Origin: Haemonchus contortus
Lineage: Eukaryota > Nematoda > Chromadorea > Rhabditida > Trichostrongylidae
Length of the DNA stretch: 64,000 nucleotides
Reading direction: 5' to 3'
Assembly (NCBI GenBank): GCA_000469685.2
Contig: LS997564.1
Span: 42,178,240-42,242,239, forward strand
How positions within the stretch are numbered: position 1 is the first letter of the stretch; each line of letters opens with the position of its first letter. This document shows, one piece after another, positions 1 through 10,201 of the stretch. The notes beneath the pieces were generated by a model. That model did no database searches. It worked only from the letters and a program-made list of their open reading frames with translations, and was not told the DNA's origin. The position numbers and the translations under genes were made by a program.

Positions 1-750
1 AAAGGCTGTTCGAACTTTACTGAAATATTTGCCCTTTTAGACACGTAATTCTAACCAATACAACGATTTGACAGATTCCATAAGCAGGCCGTATAAAAGC
101 ATGTAGTACACCGCAATGAAAAGAAAGGACTAGCTGCGAATCAGAACTTCCGAGAGCCTTGGATTTCTTCCTAGAGAAGAATAAAAACGAATCGCCTAAG
201 AAGGACGTCGCCGTCTCTTGCCGTCTCTTCTACTTTCTGCTGGTAGTTAGTATAAGATTAAAGTTGCAAAATCCAAAGCATGACGAAATTCGCTAAATTA
301 TCCAACAAATGAACATTAAAAACGACTATAGGGTTCTACATCATACTGCAAATAAATCGACTAGTAAGATTCAGCTCAAACACGACATAGCAGTTCAAAT
401 ACAAAATGATTAGCTGCCGAAGAGAATTCAGACCAAAAAGTGACTTAGGCGTCCGATTAATATATGAATAGGCCGCAGAGGAGAAAAAGCAAAAGCGATT
501 AAAAATGGATGAAACCGTAACTACAAGCTAAAAGCCATAGACAAATTCAGCTATAACAATGGTCAGAGTCCGCATGGAAAGAGAAAGAGCGCTTCCCGAC
601 ACATCCCTGTGTGGCCATCCAAAAAAAAAACTTGAACAAGCTCTAACATCGGTGTGGCAGGGATTAGAGTCAAGATAAACTCCTCCAGCTCGAACTTGAT
701 CGGGATGATTTGGGAACGCCCTTCCTCTCACCTTTCAAACTTATAAGAGC

Positions 751-3700
751 TCATGACACCAGATGCATATTCGGGAGCAGTGAATTCACGTCATTAACCC
801 ATAGATTGGCACATTCCGAGTGATATGTCTGTCCTCCAAAATGAACCGCTCGAGACACGGGCTGGCAGCAGATCGCACAAGGCCTTAAGGAACCGAATAT
901 CAGATGAGAATGATCAAAGTAGGTCAAACGAAAGTGATATTATGATTTTGTCTCCGGAAGATTTGGAAAAATAGCATAGAAGCAACAACGAACTTCCCCA
1001 CTGCTCCGTCTCTATCTTCTTCCTCAGGATTCTCGATAAAGGCAACCAAACGCTTCCAAATCCTTGTACAGTAATCAATTTCTTCGCGACATCCCTTGGG
1101 TAACTCGGACTTCGCCGATCGTTCAACCCGGCAAACGACAAAATGTAGATGATTTAGGCATCTGAAATGAACAGTGCGTAAGCGACCAACCCGATACTTG
1201 TACTACTGAGCCATATGCCTATAGCCTATCACTTTATCAAGCATCTTTCTTTGGCCCAAACAAACTTGAAGAGATTCCTTCTCAAAAAGGCAAAAACTTC
1301 ACACGCGCACTGAGAAATGGACTGCGCTTTACAAAAGAGGAGAGAATTATGGGGGCTTGAGAATGGGTATTTTCCAAACCCAAATAATCATTGAATCGAA
1401 CCTCAAATATCCATCTCCTCGTTCAGTTTGAGCGACCTCTCTTATCACACTGTCGTTCGCTGAGCCCAGCAGTCGGTCAGCCGTCTGAAAACGTCATGAA
1501 ATACCCACGATGAGCAACTAAAAATGACCGAACACCTACTTATCTGGCTGAAAGTCACCTTAAATATCTCCGTTGCAGCTGCGATGACCTTTTCCCAGCA
1601 CTCTAGCAGTTCTGCACTGATCGCGTGAGACATTTGAGCTGAGCCGTTGATTTCGGAAGCAGTGGAGCATGCCATCGAAATATTACTGGCTGTTGACACT
1701 GAAGAGACAAAACGAGTAAATCCAGTCTCACTAGCGAACAAAGAACTACAACAAAACCCTACCATCTTCGTCGCTCTTCGATGACTCGGTTGTCGGAGAG
1801 CTCAAGTCACGCGAAGCTGTGGCAACTTGTGTAGAAGTCAACGACGGCCAATCGATACCGCATAAATCATTCATGGCTGAGTTTGACTTGCTATCAAGCG
1901 CGTTTCTGGTTGTGTTTGGAGCGATCTGAGCTTGATAGCTTGACTTGGCCGGGCCTGCAATACCTAGTACCTATATGATCTGCGCTGCAGATGTACGTTC
2001 AAGTACATCACCTAACTCACCAGGTATAGGTGGTAGGACCGATCCTGCTTCATCTTTGCCTGTTGATTTGATAGTAGGAGGTAATGCTTCTCCTATCAAA
2101 TCCATATCTTTTTTCTTCGAGTTACTCCGCTTACCCATTAGTAGAGAGGTCGGTATAAATGAAGAAGTCTGTCGCTGTTCCTTGGGTGGCGGAGCTCTAC
2201 AAAGCATTAATAAGTTTGAAGGCGTAAAAATTCCCAAAAGTTGAAAACTTCCAGACTCACGTAGGTTTAGCGACATTAACTACAGGGGCAGCGAGGGACG
2301 GTGCAACAGGCACCTGTACTGACTGCAGGAATGGAATAGGAAGTGAAGACATTGTCGATAAAGCTGCTAGCGATTCGCCTTTCTTCAACAGAGAATTCCA
2401 AGTGACAACGTTAAAAGTTTTTGAATGCAAAAGTAATGATGTGAATTCAAACCTGCGCAAGAGCAATGAGAGCTAAACAGGAGAAGAACTCTGGACGAGT
2501 CAATTGGCCCGGGAGTGTACGATTCACAGCCGACCAGATGTAAGAAAGCACAGGCCTCGGCAAGCCAGACGTCACCATCAAGTTATATACTAAATAGTAC
2601 TTCAGAGCAAAGAACAATAAAAAAGGGTAACGGATGTCTGGTCGGCCTATTACTTCTGAAGTAATTGCTCCTGAAATGCACAGATTGAAGGAAAAGTCGT
2701 ACCGAGAGCGGTATGGGGAAGCATATTTTGTTGCGTGGCACCACATGCAGCTATGGCGTCGCGATAAAATCGTGGTACACGAGCTTCATCAAGCAGAACC
2801 GGTGGCACAACACCACCACCACCTCCCATCATCCCTAAAAAGAATTGAAAATCGACTGCAATCGGCTTAAGCAGAAACTTTTGAATATACATGGCAAAGT
2901 GATTACAATGAATGCAAGGGGGTCTGCAAATAAGGCAATTGAAAAGACAAAAGAAGTTCTAAGTAAAATTATAGGTTTCATCGAAAAGAAATGCTGGCTT
3001 TTGTGATTCGAGAATTTTACGGAAATGTCATTGAAAATCGGAAAACTCTCCGACTAAAAGAATGGAGTCCAACAGAAAATTTTACTGATCTGCAGTAGTA
3101 TTCCTGCAAAACCCACCTGTTCTTCTTTGCATATTTTTAACATTCATCACAACGAACATGTAATAGAGGTGTAGTGTTAAGCGGCGTTAATTACAAACGC
3201 ATGGTCCGGGGATCGACTCCCGGATCGATTTGCGCTAAGGCTAACTAAAGCCTACATCTCTGCAGTGCCATTAAATTGGTACCGGGTTCGTCTAGGAGGG
3301 TAAGGCACTGACTTCTACATTGACTGGGCACCGCAGGTCATTGTATCGGCCACACACGCATTCAAAACACCACTGCGACTCTCAATGGAGGCTGGATGGG
3401 AAGGTGCACCCGAACGATGCCAAGAACCATCCTCTTTTATCCTTTCTCATACAATAAAACAATATGTTAGGATTTTACAAATGCCATCAGCTCTTCGTTC
3501 ATGTAGAGTGGGTTCGAGTATTATTTGAAGTGCATGGAATTGGAAAGGAGTGGAGAAGAAAGTGTCCCGACATCAACGCCACGGCCGAGAAAGCAATTAT
3601 TTTGTAAGCAAGTGATAAAATGTGTTTAATATCGCGGCTACGACCCATAAATCTTACAGACTATGAAACATGAATCACCAAGAGCGCCATCCCCACGACC

Positions 3701-5329
3701 ATTTGATCGGGAAAACCTTTGAGCAAATAGACTATAACGGAAAAGCGGCACGCAGTTGCAGTCAATATCACCACTCATAAAACGTGCAGGGGATAACAAT
3801 ATAGTGGAAGTTGGAAAGCAAACTAGTTCTGTCTTGATTCCGGAAACAGTCAGTGAGTCAAGGTAATAATGAATTCACGGAACATTATTGACCTTATAAA
3901 AGACTTAACAGATCTTCAAGTCGTGAGTAGATCCCTAATCCAAAGTAATTTTTTAATTAATTTAGTATTTTTATATTTTTTCTGGTTGATCGTAAGATAT
4001 TAATAAAAAGTGACAATGCATGTATTACAAGAGCGAATGAATATTTACTGATATTAGTAATGATAGCGCTACCGTTTTTTCCTAGCACAAGCATTTTTCC
4101 TTGGTCTAGAACGGACGTCAAGAAACTCTCTCAAAAACAATGCCTACTGAAACGACATCGGCTCACTTTCAAAAATATCAACAAAAAAGTTTTCGCACTG
4201 TGCCCGGGCCATACATTAGACCCTTGAGTATGGTTGGTCATTCAAAAGGCCAATAGAAGCCATGCTCTTTATTGAGGCCTTTTCGACCTCACCACACATG
4301 CATTCAGTTCCCTCGCCGCTTTAGGAAAGCCTAACTGAGACTGACCGCAGCAGTGAAAAAATACATCACTGCTAGTGGCACCACATATCTACTGACACAC
4401 TTCCTTTCCAATTGATCATAAGGTTCCTAGCCATAATCCGGTTTGGAAAACCGTCGGATTCCAACGGAAATCTCGTTAGCTTCACATCAAAGAACGACTT
4501 CATTTAGTGAAGTACTGTATGCCTTTCCAGTGAACAAACTAGGTCTTTCAACGCGGAATCCATGAATTTGGATCAAGCCGCCTACACATCTGTTTTTCTG
4601 CTAACCAAAGAACATTCAAACAAAAACACGCTTTCGACGAGGTCACCATGAAAAAAACCGAGACACCCAACAGCGCTAATGAACAAAAAAACATATGCAA
4701 ATCACTATGAGTGACTTCATCCTTTGAGAATCGGGCATGCTGATTTAGAGCATAACCACTTAATTCCTGGTTAACCCAATGGCGGAACCAGTTTTGAGGG
4801 CTGAGTATGGGCGGATTTGACGCTTAATTGGACATGTTCAGTTTTCAACAGGATTCGTGATTCGAATAATGCATCCCTCCTAGATTTACAGCATACAAAA
4901 ACCCAAAAACATTCGGAAAGACGAAATCTTTAAGAAAGTCATCCCATTACTCAAGATATAACGAAACTCACTCTACATAGATTGACTTCCGTCAGTAACA
5001 GTACTTCTTGATAATTCACCATAATCAGCATAATTGCACTAAGGGATTTGATAGCTGGGGCAATGACGGAAGATGAACAGCCCAGCAAACACAATCCACA
5101 AGGAGAAAATTAATTTCGATCGACTTTGAAATGACATTATCTGAGACAAAGCTGAGAAATTGGTGCTAAGGAGAGCGTTTCCGTCGGCCATCAAAGATCA
5201 AATCTAAATAAACAGCAACAACAAACCAGCTCGTCCTGGTGCCGCAATGGGAATGTTGCCACTCATCATCACTTCTTCCATGATTTTACTCTGCTGATTA
5301 CAAGCCACCGACGGTGTATTGTTATTCAT
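751..5329 (-). CDS. SYNRG: Gamma-synergin (SYNRG)-like EH-domain protein, 10 exons
   Basis: Exons, 5' to 3' on the minus strand: 5329-5227, 2834-2703, 2589-2453, 2382-2261, 2196-2021, 1954-1763, 1698-1559, 1484-1402, 1161-994, 883-751. All junctions are GT..AG and in phase, giving 461 residues. Residues about 55-125 form an EH domain, with key stretches MVTSGLPRPVLSYIW and NRTLPGQLTRPEFF, closest in memory to the single EH domain of vertebrate gamma-synergin, an AP-1/clathrin adaptor partner at the trans-Golgi network. The C-terminal third also matches the synergin tail: a helical part with RCLNHLHFVVCRVERS, then a Cys/His end with CAICC and YHSECANLWV. The middle is Ser/Pro-rich and low in conservation. 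It is much shorter than the human protein (more than 1300 residues), lacking the long middle region. The donor after the AA at 994 (GTTCGT) is weak, so the last intron is the least certain. A C. elegans EH-domain gene in the R10E11 region is the expected orthologue (from memory). Confidence 0.88.
3162..3449 (+). mobile_element. tRNA-derived SINE, copy 1 (intron 1 of the SYNRG-like gene)
   Basis: The head (about 3162-3240) has a pol III A-box-like GGTGTAGTGTTAAGCGG and a B-box-like GGGGATCGACTCCCGGATCG. The body (about 3270-3360) shares long near-identical stretches with the element at 27164-27469 in the opposite orientation, for example AATTGGTACC, GCACTGACTT and TCATTGTA followed by GGCCACA. 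The tail is rich in TTTTATCC. It lies antisense to the host gene. The 5' boundary is approximate. Confidence 0.78.
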
Positions 5330-5340
5330 TCTGATGCCAT
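5326..5340 (-). promoter_or_regulatory. Four-codon upstream ORF overlapping the SYNRG-like start
   Basis: On the minus strand an ATG at 5340-5338 opens a four-codon reading frame (M-A-S-E) whose TGA at 5328-5326 overlaps the chosen main start codon (5329-5327) in an ATGA arrangement. This could allow termination-reinitiation. Whether the mature 5' end includes it depends on where trans-splicing occurs, which cannot be seen here. Confidence 0.4.
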
Positions 5341-6374
5341 CTTGTTCCTTAATAAATCATTCTGAGCTTCTGAGGATTTTATTTTATGGAAGATTTAACA
5401 GCGCCATGATTAAAAGGCGTCAGGTGTCCAAATTGAAGCGAAAGATATATGCTTAATAAAACACCGTTTGTAAAGATATTGTAGAGAATTCAAAAGAACT
5501 CGAGTCGTTGCCGATTGAGTCACAATCCGGTTAACAAAATTGCTCCGTGAAATGGAATAAAAACGCTAATTCCTACCAGATTACAGCGCCAACCGGCAGG
5601 CCGACTGACAAGACAGCCATCGATCGATTAGCGACAGTTCCACTGGTTAAGATAAGCTAACAGCATAAGGAATAAGAAGCTAATTGCTACACACTAGGAA
5701 AGAGTGGCTATCCCCGGTGTAACAACAGCGAAACCTAAGCTAAGAATATGGAACCTATCGTGGGTAATTGGAAACCTGCTCTTTGAAGTAGATTTCTATC
5801 TTTGAAAAGAACTAGGCGCGCATCAGAAACCCCGTTTGAACCTTATGATACAATCATAAAAGAAACCAGTTTCCAAATAACCAGTAATGGTAGGCTTGAG
5901 ACCTGGAATTTCATTCAACAATGGGCTCTGTCAAGATCCCAACCTCACACATAACGGCCTGACTCGAAAAAAATCAATTTATTCGCAGTAGAACCGAAAT
6001 AAAACTATCAAAGTAGCAATGTGTATAATATGTAAAATATTATATTAGACAGTATCACTATTCAGACATCACTAACACATATTTCAATGATGTTTACAAA
6101 GTTCAACATAGGTAATCATGATGATGATGATGATAATGATGAGAGAAGGATTCGGACAAGAGAAAAGATCGCAAACGCTTTGCAGCGATAGAATTCTAAG
6201 AAAAGCGTCGCTGAGTAGAGATAAGGGTAATTAAACGACACGGAAAGTGAAAAGAGATTAGCGACAAACACATATACGAAAAATATCAGCGGTGTCAACG
6301 GATATTCGCAAGCGAAACGCGCGCGCGTACAGGAACTACCTAAGTTTTCCTTCTCCACACTTATAAGTTCATAC
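5341..6374. other. Spacer between vha-1-like 3' end and SYNRG-like start
   Basis: No coding exon is supported here. It should contain the 3' UTR of the vha-1-like gene (stop at 6375) and the promoter or intercistronic region of the SYNRG-like gene, which lies downstream on the same strand. A minus-strand AATAAA is present at 5983-5978, and a short ATG/CAT triplet run lies at about 6118-6135. Confidence 0.6.
5978..5983 (-). terminator. Candidate polyadenylation signal of the vha-1-like gene
   Basis: AATAAA on the minus strand, about 390 nt past the vha-1-like stop codon. It is the first exact hexamer I found downstream, but the distance is long for a nematode 3' UTR, so a variant signal nearer the stop may be used. 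Confidence 0.4.
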
Positions 6375-8401
6375 TTATGATGTTCCGAGAATCAGGGCGA
6401 CGATCATACCGTAGAGACCAAGTACCTAAATAGTGAGATCGAAAAATGTTCGGCCAATATTCAAACACCTCGAAAATCAAGACTCACTTCAGAGAAGATA
6501 AGGATGAGAATCATTCCTACGAAGAGACGAGGCTGTTGAGCGGTTCCACGAACTCCAGCGTCTCCAACGATACCGATGGCGTAACCAGCTCCCAGACCGC
6601 ACAGACCGCATGTGAGTCCAGCCGCCAGATGGGCGAACCCTTTGTTCAGATTATAGCCTTCACTTGCCGACGTCACCTTTCCTTTCAACACCATCGCAAC
6701 GACAAGACCGTAGATACCAATGATACCAGCCATAATGACGGGAATCACAGACTTCATTATCAACTCTGGTCGCATTACCCCCATCGAGCAAATGCCTACT
6801 GCAGATTTGGCAGTGCCATATGCAGCACCCAGAACTGTGAAGATCTGAAAAAAGAAATATCATCAGGTTTGAGCGAAAGAAGCACTTTGAACTCAGAAAG
6901 CGCTTTGGATCTATCTAGCCCAAGGATTCTCTAGGACAAAAGTACAGCTAATCAAGCTGAGGCTTACCGCTTCATTCGGAAAGGTGCATTATCCCATCTT
7001 AAAAATAACAGTCAGCCCAATCTGGCTAGGGAAAGCGTTATCAAAGTACGGCCATATTGATTCATAAATTTGGTTCGCTGATGAACTGATCAATTGTTTC
7101 GAAAATTAATTTCTAGTAATGTTACTACAGAACTGACATCGCCTTGAAGTTACTAGAAATGTCGAAAACTGCTCATAAACCCGTTGAATAACCCGATGCC
7201 TACAAATCAATCGCACGACCCGGTCACAGAATCGCGCTCTTTAAGTGTTTGAAATAATGGTCGTTTTTGTGACTGATCATGCACATGCACAAAAATACCC
7301 TTGATCACCACGATTCTTCGAAAATTTATCTGAACAAATATTTCATCCCGATTTTTCTAAAAGGATCTACATCTTGATTTCCGTCCAACATACGTACCCC
7401 ATAAGGTTACCGTCTAATGGGGTGCAATTTGCTGTCCTGGATGAATTTCGAAGATGAAGTGGGAGCAACTACTTACATAAAATTTTGCTCTTCTGAAACT
7501 GTTCCACATCAACGGCTATATGTTGGTAATCTCAGAAACGTTATCAATTAACAGCTGTACCTAGGTATTACAAACTCCTGTAACCCTCTGATAAAAAGCT
7601 GTAACGAAACTGTGGTAAAGAAACTGTGGATGGCGCCTGATAACTACACGAGGCGAGCATAAGCCCTTTTTGGTTATCCTGAGCGCTGCGCAGGTTTCAA
7701 TTTTATATACCTGTAACCTTTTAAAAATTTCTTTTAAGATTTCCTTTCAACATCCCCCCCCCCCCCACCCCGAAAATATCGCATGCGTCAAACTAAGCTC
7801 TGGAAATTTTTCTTGAATTTTGAACAATTGAGAGAACCATCGAACAAGAACGTCCAAAAACTGTGATGGGGTTCCTGTGATCAAGATTAATTGCTGAAAG
7901 GAATGAGATTATAACAACCGTTCGCCCTTTACCACCGCACACACCGGCCGAAGGAGGCACTGAAGTCATCACCAGCACCGATTAACCCTATGAAGGTCTT
8001 CTGCTTATGTCTGACGACACCAGAAGTGGAGGATGATTGCCAGTTAAACTATTAATCACGGTTGAAGCAGTGAAAAATGTCAAAAGTTTCTGAAGTAGCC
8101 CATCCCTTAAGATATCATGACCATGCCGAAGCAAAACACTATTGAAGCCTTCCAATGGTTACCTACCGCACATTTCCCGAGCGATTTCTATATTATGATT
8201 AAATCAGAGGACAGGGGAAATTAGGATAACCAAAAAACGCTGTTTGAACAGCTCTTTCCCAGTACATGAACATGATCATTCAACAGAAAAATTGCGATGA
8301 TCAAAAGTGAGTAAAAACCATACCTGAGCTGAGGCGGCGCCCATGTAACCGAAGAATGGAGCGTACGCTGGAGACTCGGCGGTGCTTAAATCGTACGACA
8401 T
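6375..8401 (-). CDS. vha-1: V-type H+-ATPase c-ring proteolipid subunit, vha-1-like, 3 exons
   Basis: Exons 8401-8324 (26 codons), 6844-6488 (119 codons) and 6425-6375 (17 codons with TAA) join in phase 0 to give 161 residues. The product is the 16 kDa c subunit of the V0 proton channel. Four membrane segments are evident. The signatures include [40 protein letters not shown] and the last helix with the proton-carrying Glu145 in [10 protein letters not shown]. The second intron falls directly after the codon of that glutamate. Intron 1 is 1479 nt, long for this family in nematodes. The sequence is closer to C. elegans VHA-1 than to VHA-2/3 (N-terminus, KSAVGICSM). The start follows TTTTCAG-G-ATG, a typical trans-splice site, and lies 227 nt downstream of the vha-2-like stop, so it is probably the second gene of an operon. 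Confidence 0.96.
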
Positions 8402-8410
8402 CCTGAAAAC
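8402..8410 (-). promoter_or_regulatory. Trans-splice acceptor before vha-1-like ATG
   Basis: The minus strand reads ATGTTTTCAG with the AG immediately followed by G and then the ATG at 8401. Only one nucleotide separates the acceptor from the start codon, so no room is left for a conventional upstream exon in the intercistronic gap. In clade V nematodes this arrangement about 140 nt past an AATAAA is what SL2-type trans-splicing of a downstream operon gene looks like. Confidence 0.7.
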
Positions 8411-8540
8411 ATTTTTAAGGCAACGATAGGTTAGAACGAAATCCTTTAAGCATCATTTGTAAAGAGAATTTCAAAAGTACATCAAGTAGGCGGCGTTTGA
8501 AACGCTTAGACAGCTTCACTCAGATGGCAATACAAAGAAA

Positions 8541-8546
8541 TTTATT
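8541..8546 (-). terminator. Polyadenylation signal of the vha-2-like gene
   Basis: AATAAA on the minus strand 82 nt after the vha-2-like stop and about 136 nt before the acceptor of the vha-1-like gene. The spacing fits a nematode operon intercistronic region. Confidence 0.75.
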
Positions 8547-8628
8547 CATTAATATAATGAGAATCAAGCATCACAATTCGGAGTAAAGAAGTTAATCTAC
8601 AGACGTAAGTACACACATCGTTAAATGA

Positions 8629-9123
8629 TTATGTTGCACCCAAAATGAGGGCAACAATCATACCGTACAGACCAAGCACTTCAGCGAAAATCAACATCAG
8701 AATCATACCGACGAATATTCGCGGCTGTTGTGAGAGGGCTCTCACTCCCGCGTCACCAGCAATTCCAATTGCATAACCAGCTCCCAGACCACATAGACCG
8801 CATACCAGGCCGCCGGCAAATTGCGCGAATGCCGTGTTCAGGGTGTATTCGGGACCACCCGGCGCTACCTTACCAGACACGATAACGGCAACGACGAGAC
8901 CGTAGATAGCCACGATACCAGCCATAACCACGGGAATGATGGCCTTCATGACGAGATCCGGACGAGCGACAGACATCGAAGCGATTCCGGTGCCAGACTT
9001 TGCGGTTCCATAGGCTGATCCGGCTGCAGTGAACATCATAGCAGTTGTGACGCCGAGAGTGCCGAAGAACGGCCCGTACATGGCCTGCTCGTTCAGCTTG
9101 AGGTTCGGATCGACGTCCGGCAT
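8629..9123 (-). CDS. vha-2: V-type H+-ATPase c-ring proteolipid subunit, vha-2/vha-3-like, single exon
   Basis: One uninterrupted exon of 164 codons plus TAA. It encodes a second 16 kDa proteolipid of the V0 rotor, which moves protons across endosomal, lysosomal and apical membranes. Landmarks are [30 protein letters not shown], a second [20 protein letters not shown] and the catalytic Glu148 in [11 protein letters not shown]. The protein resembles C. elegans VHA-2/VHA-3 (nearly identical to each other) more than VHA-1. The start is the ATG right after GCTTTTCAG-GCC, a trans-splice-type acceptor; the open frame continues upstream of it but with no proteolipid similarity. It is the upstream gene of a pair with the vha-1-like gene and is divergent from sqv-3. 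Which of vha-2 or vha-3 is the true orthologue cannot be settled from protein alone; the neighbourhood favours vha-2. Confidence 0.96.
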   Translation of the reverse strand: MPDVDPNLKLNEQAMYGPFFGTLGVTTAMMFTAAGSAYGTAKSGTGIASMSVARPDLVMKAIIPVVMAGIVAIYGLVVAVIVSGKVAPGGPEYTLNTAFAQFAGGLVCGLCGLGAGYAIGIAGDAGVRALSQQPRIFVGMILMLIFAEVLGLYGMIVALILGAT

Positions 9124-9126
9124 GGC

Positions 9127-9136
9127 CTGAAAAGCG
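9127..9136 (-). promoter_or_regulatory. Trans-splice or 5' splice acceptor of the vha-2-like gene
   Basis: GCGCTTTTCAG on the minus strand ends 3 nt before the start codon. This is the consensus nematode acceptor and, with nothing coding upstream on this strand, is best read as a spliced-leader acceptor. Confidence 0.65.
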
Positions 9137-10201
9137 CAAGAATTTGTAAGAGAACCACGGTGAAAGCCTTGAACGAGCACGGAATATAGGCAGAGCGACC
9201 TACAACGATAGCTGGAATTCTTAATCAAATGAGGAAAAACGGACCCCCACCAGTGTTTTGGGTAGAACTGAAGGAGCGGCGAGGTTATAATGAGGCAGAC
9301 AGCTAAAAGCCCGCCAGCAAGTATTGATGCCCGCAAAATCGATAGAAAACACGTAGCGGAGAATAATGGCTAGGCGCTAGTTAAGGTGCGACATGACAAA
9401 AGGAAATGGAAAGAGGGAATGCAATGAAGAGACAGGAAATGCGTTGACAACGACGACATGGCCTCAGCGAAGAGGAATGATCGACTGAACTGTCCTGTAC
9501 GACTGCGACACCGATCGAAAACCGAAGAGCATTACGGTAGCCGCTGCGCAGCCAACCGACGGCTGCGACGCGCATTGTACGCAAATTGCACGCGACACAA
9601 GGAAGATTACGGGTGTTTTAATGCATGTCAAGGCCAAAGCTCGCAATTCGTAGACGTGAATCCGTTTTGAGTATTGTTCAGTCTGTTCGGTCCCTGGAAT
9701 AGGGTCAGTAGTGCTTGCCTTATCAACGATGTTGGTTCGCGAAGATTTGACTCCTTCAGATCCATTCCTGCAGTCAGTATTTACTCAGTTGCTGGTCGAG
9801 ATCATTTCAGAATCTCGTCAGTTGTTCTACGAGGGTGTTCTTTTGAGAGGGCATTTCTCTCGGGTCCTCAACGTGCTGATTCGTCCTGTTTTTTGCTGAT
9901 CGCGTCGCAATCCTACCTAGCGTTGCAACTTTCTTTTTAAATAGAGCACTGAATCGACTTCTATTGGTTTCATAGAAAGACTGAGATGATGATGTGAAGA
10001 CGAATTGCCATGGTGTTGGACTACTTTTAGTCAAGAATTCTGATGATAGGAATAGATCATGAGATGTGGAGAGCTTTTTATTGCTCGGCCTTTGCGTAGA
10101 CTCCTACCCGCTTGAGGTCTCGTGGAATGAATCCGTCTGATACGAGTGGTTTTAATGATGAAGCAATTTATTTCTAGGCCTTACCGTTCAATCGGATCTG
10201 C
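9137..10201. promoter_or_regulatory. Divergent intergenic region between vha-2-like and sqv-3
   Basis: About 1.07 kb between two head-to-head genes, so it should contain both promoters. I see short open frames on both strands but no supported exon. A TTTATTTCTAG acceptor at 10167-10177, 24 nt before the sqv-3 ATG, is the likely trans-splice site of sqv-3. Confidence 0.5.

Noticed and set aside
6446..6934. 162-codon plus-strand frame
   Set aside because: Antisense shadow of the vha-1-like exon, whose protein family is certain.
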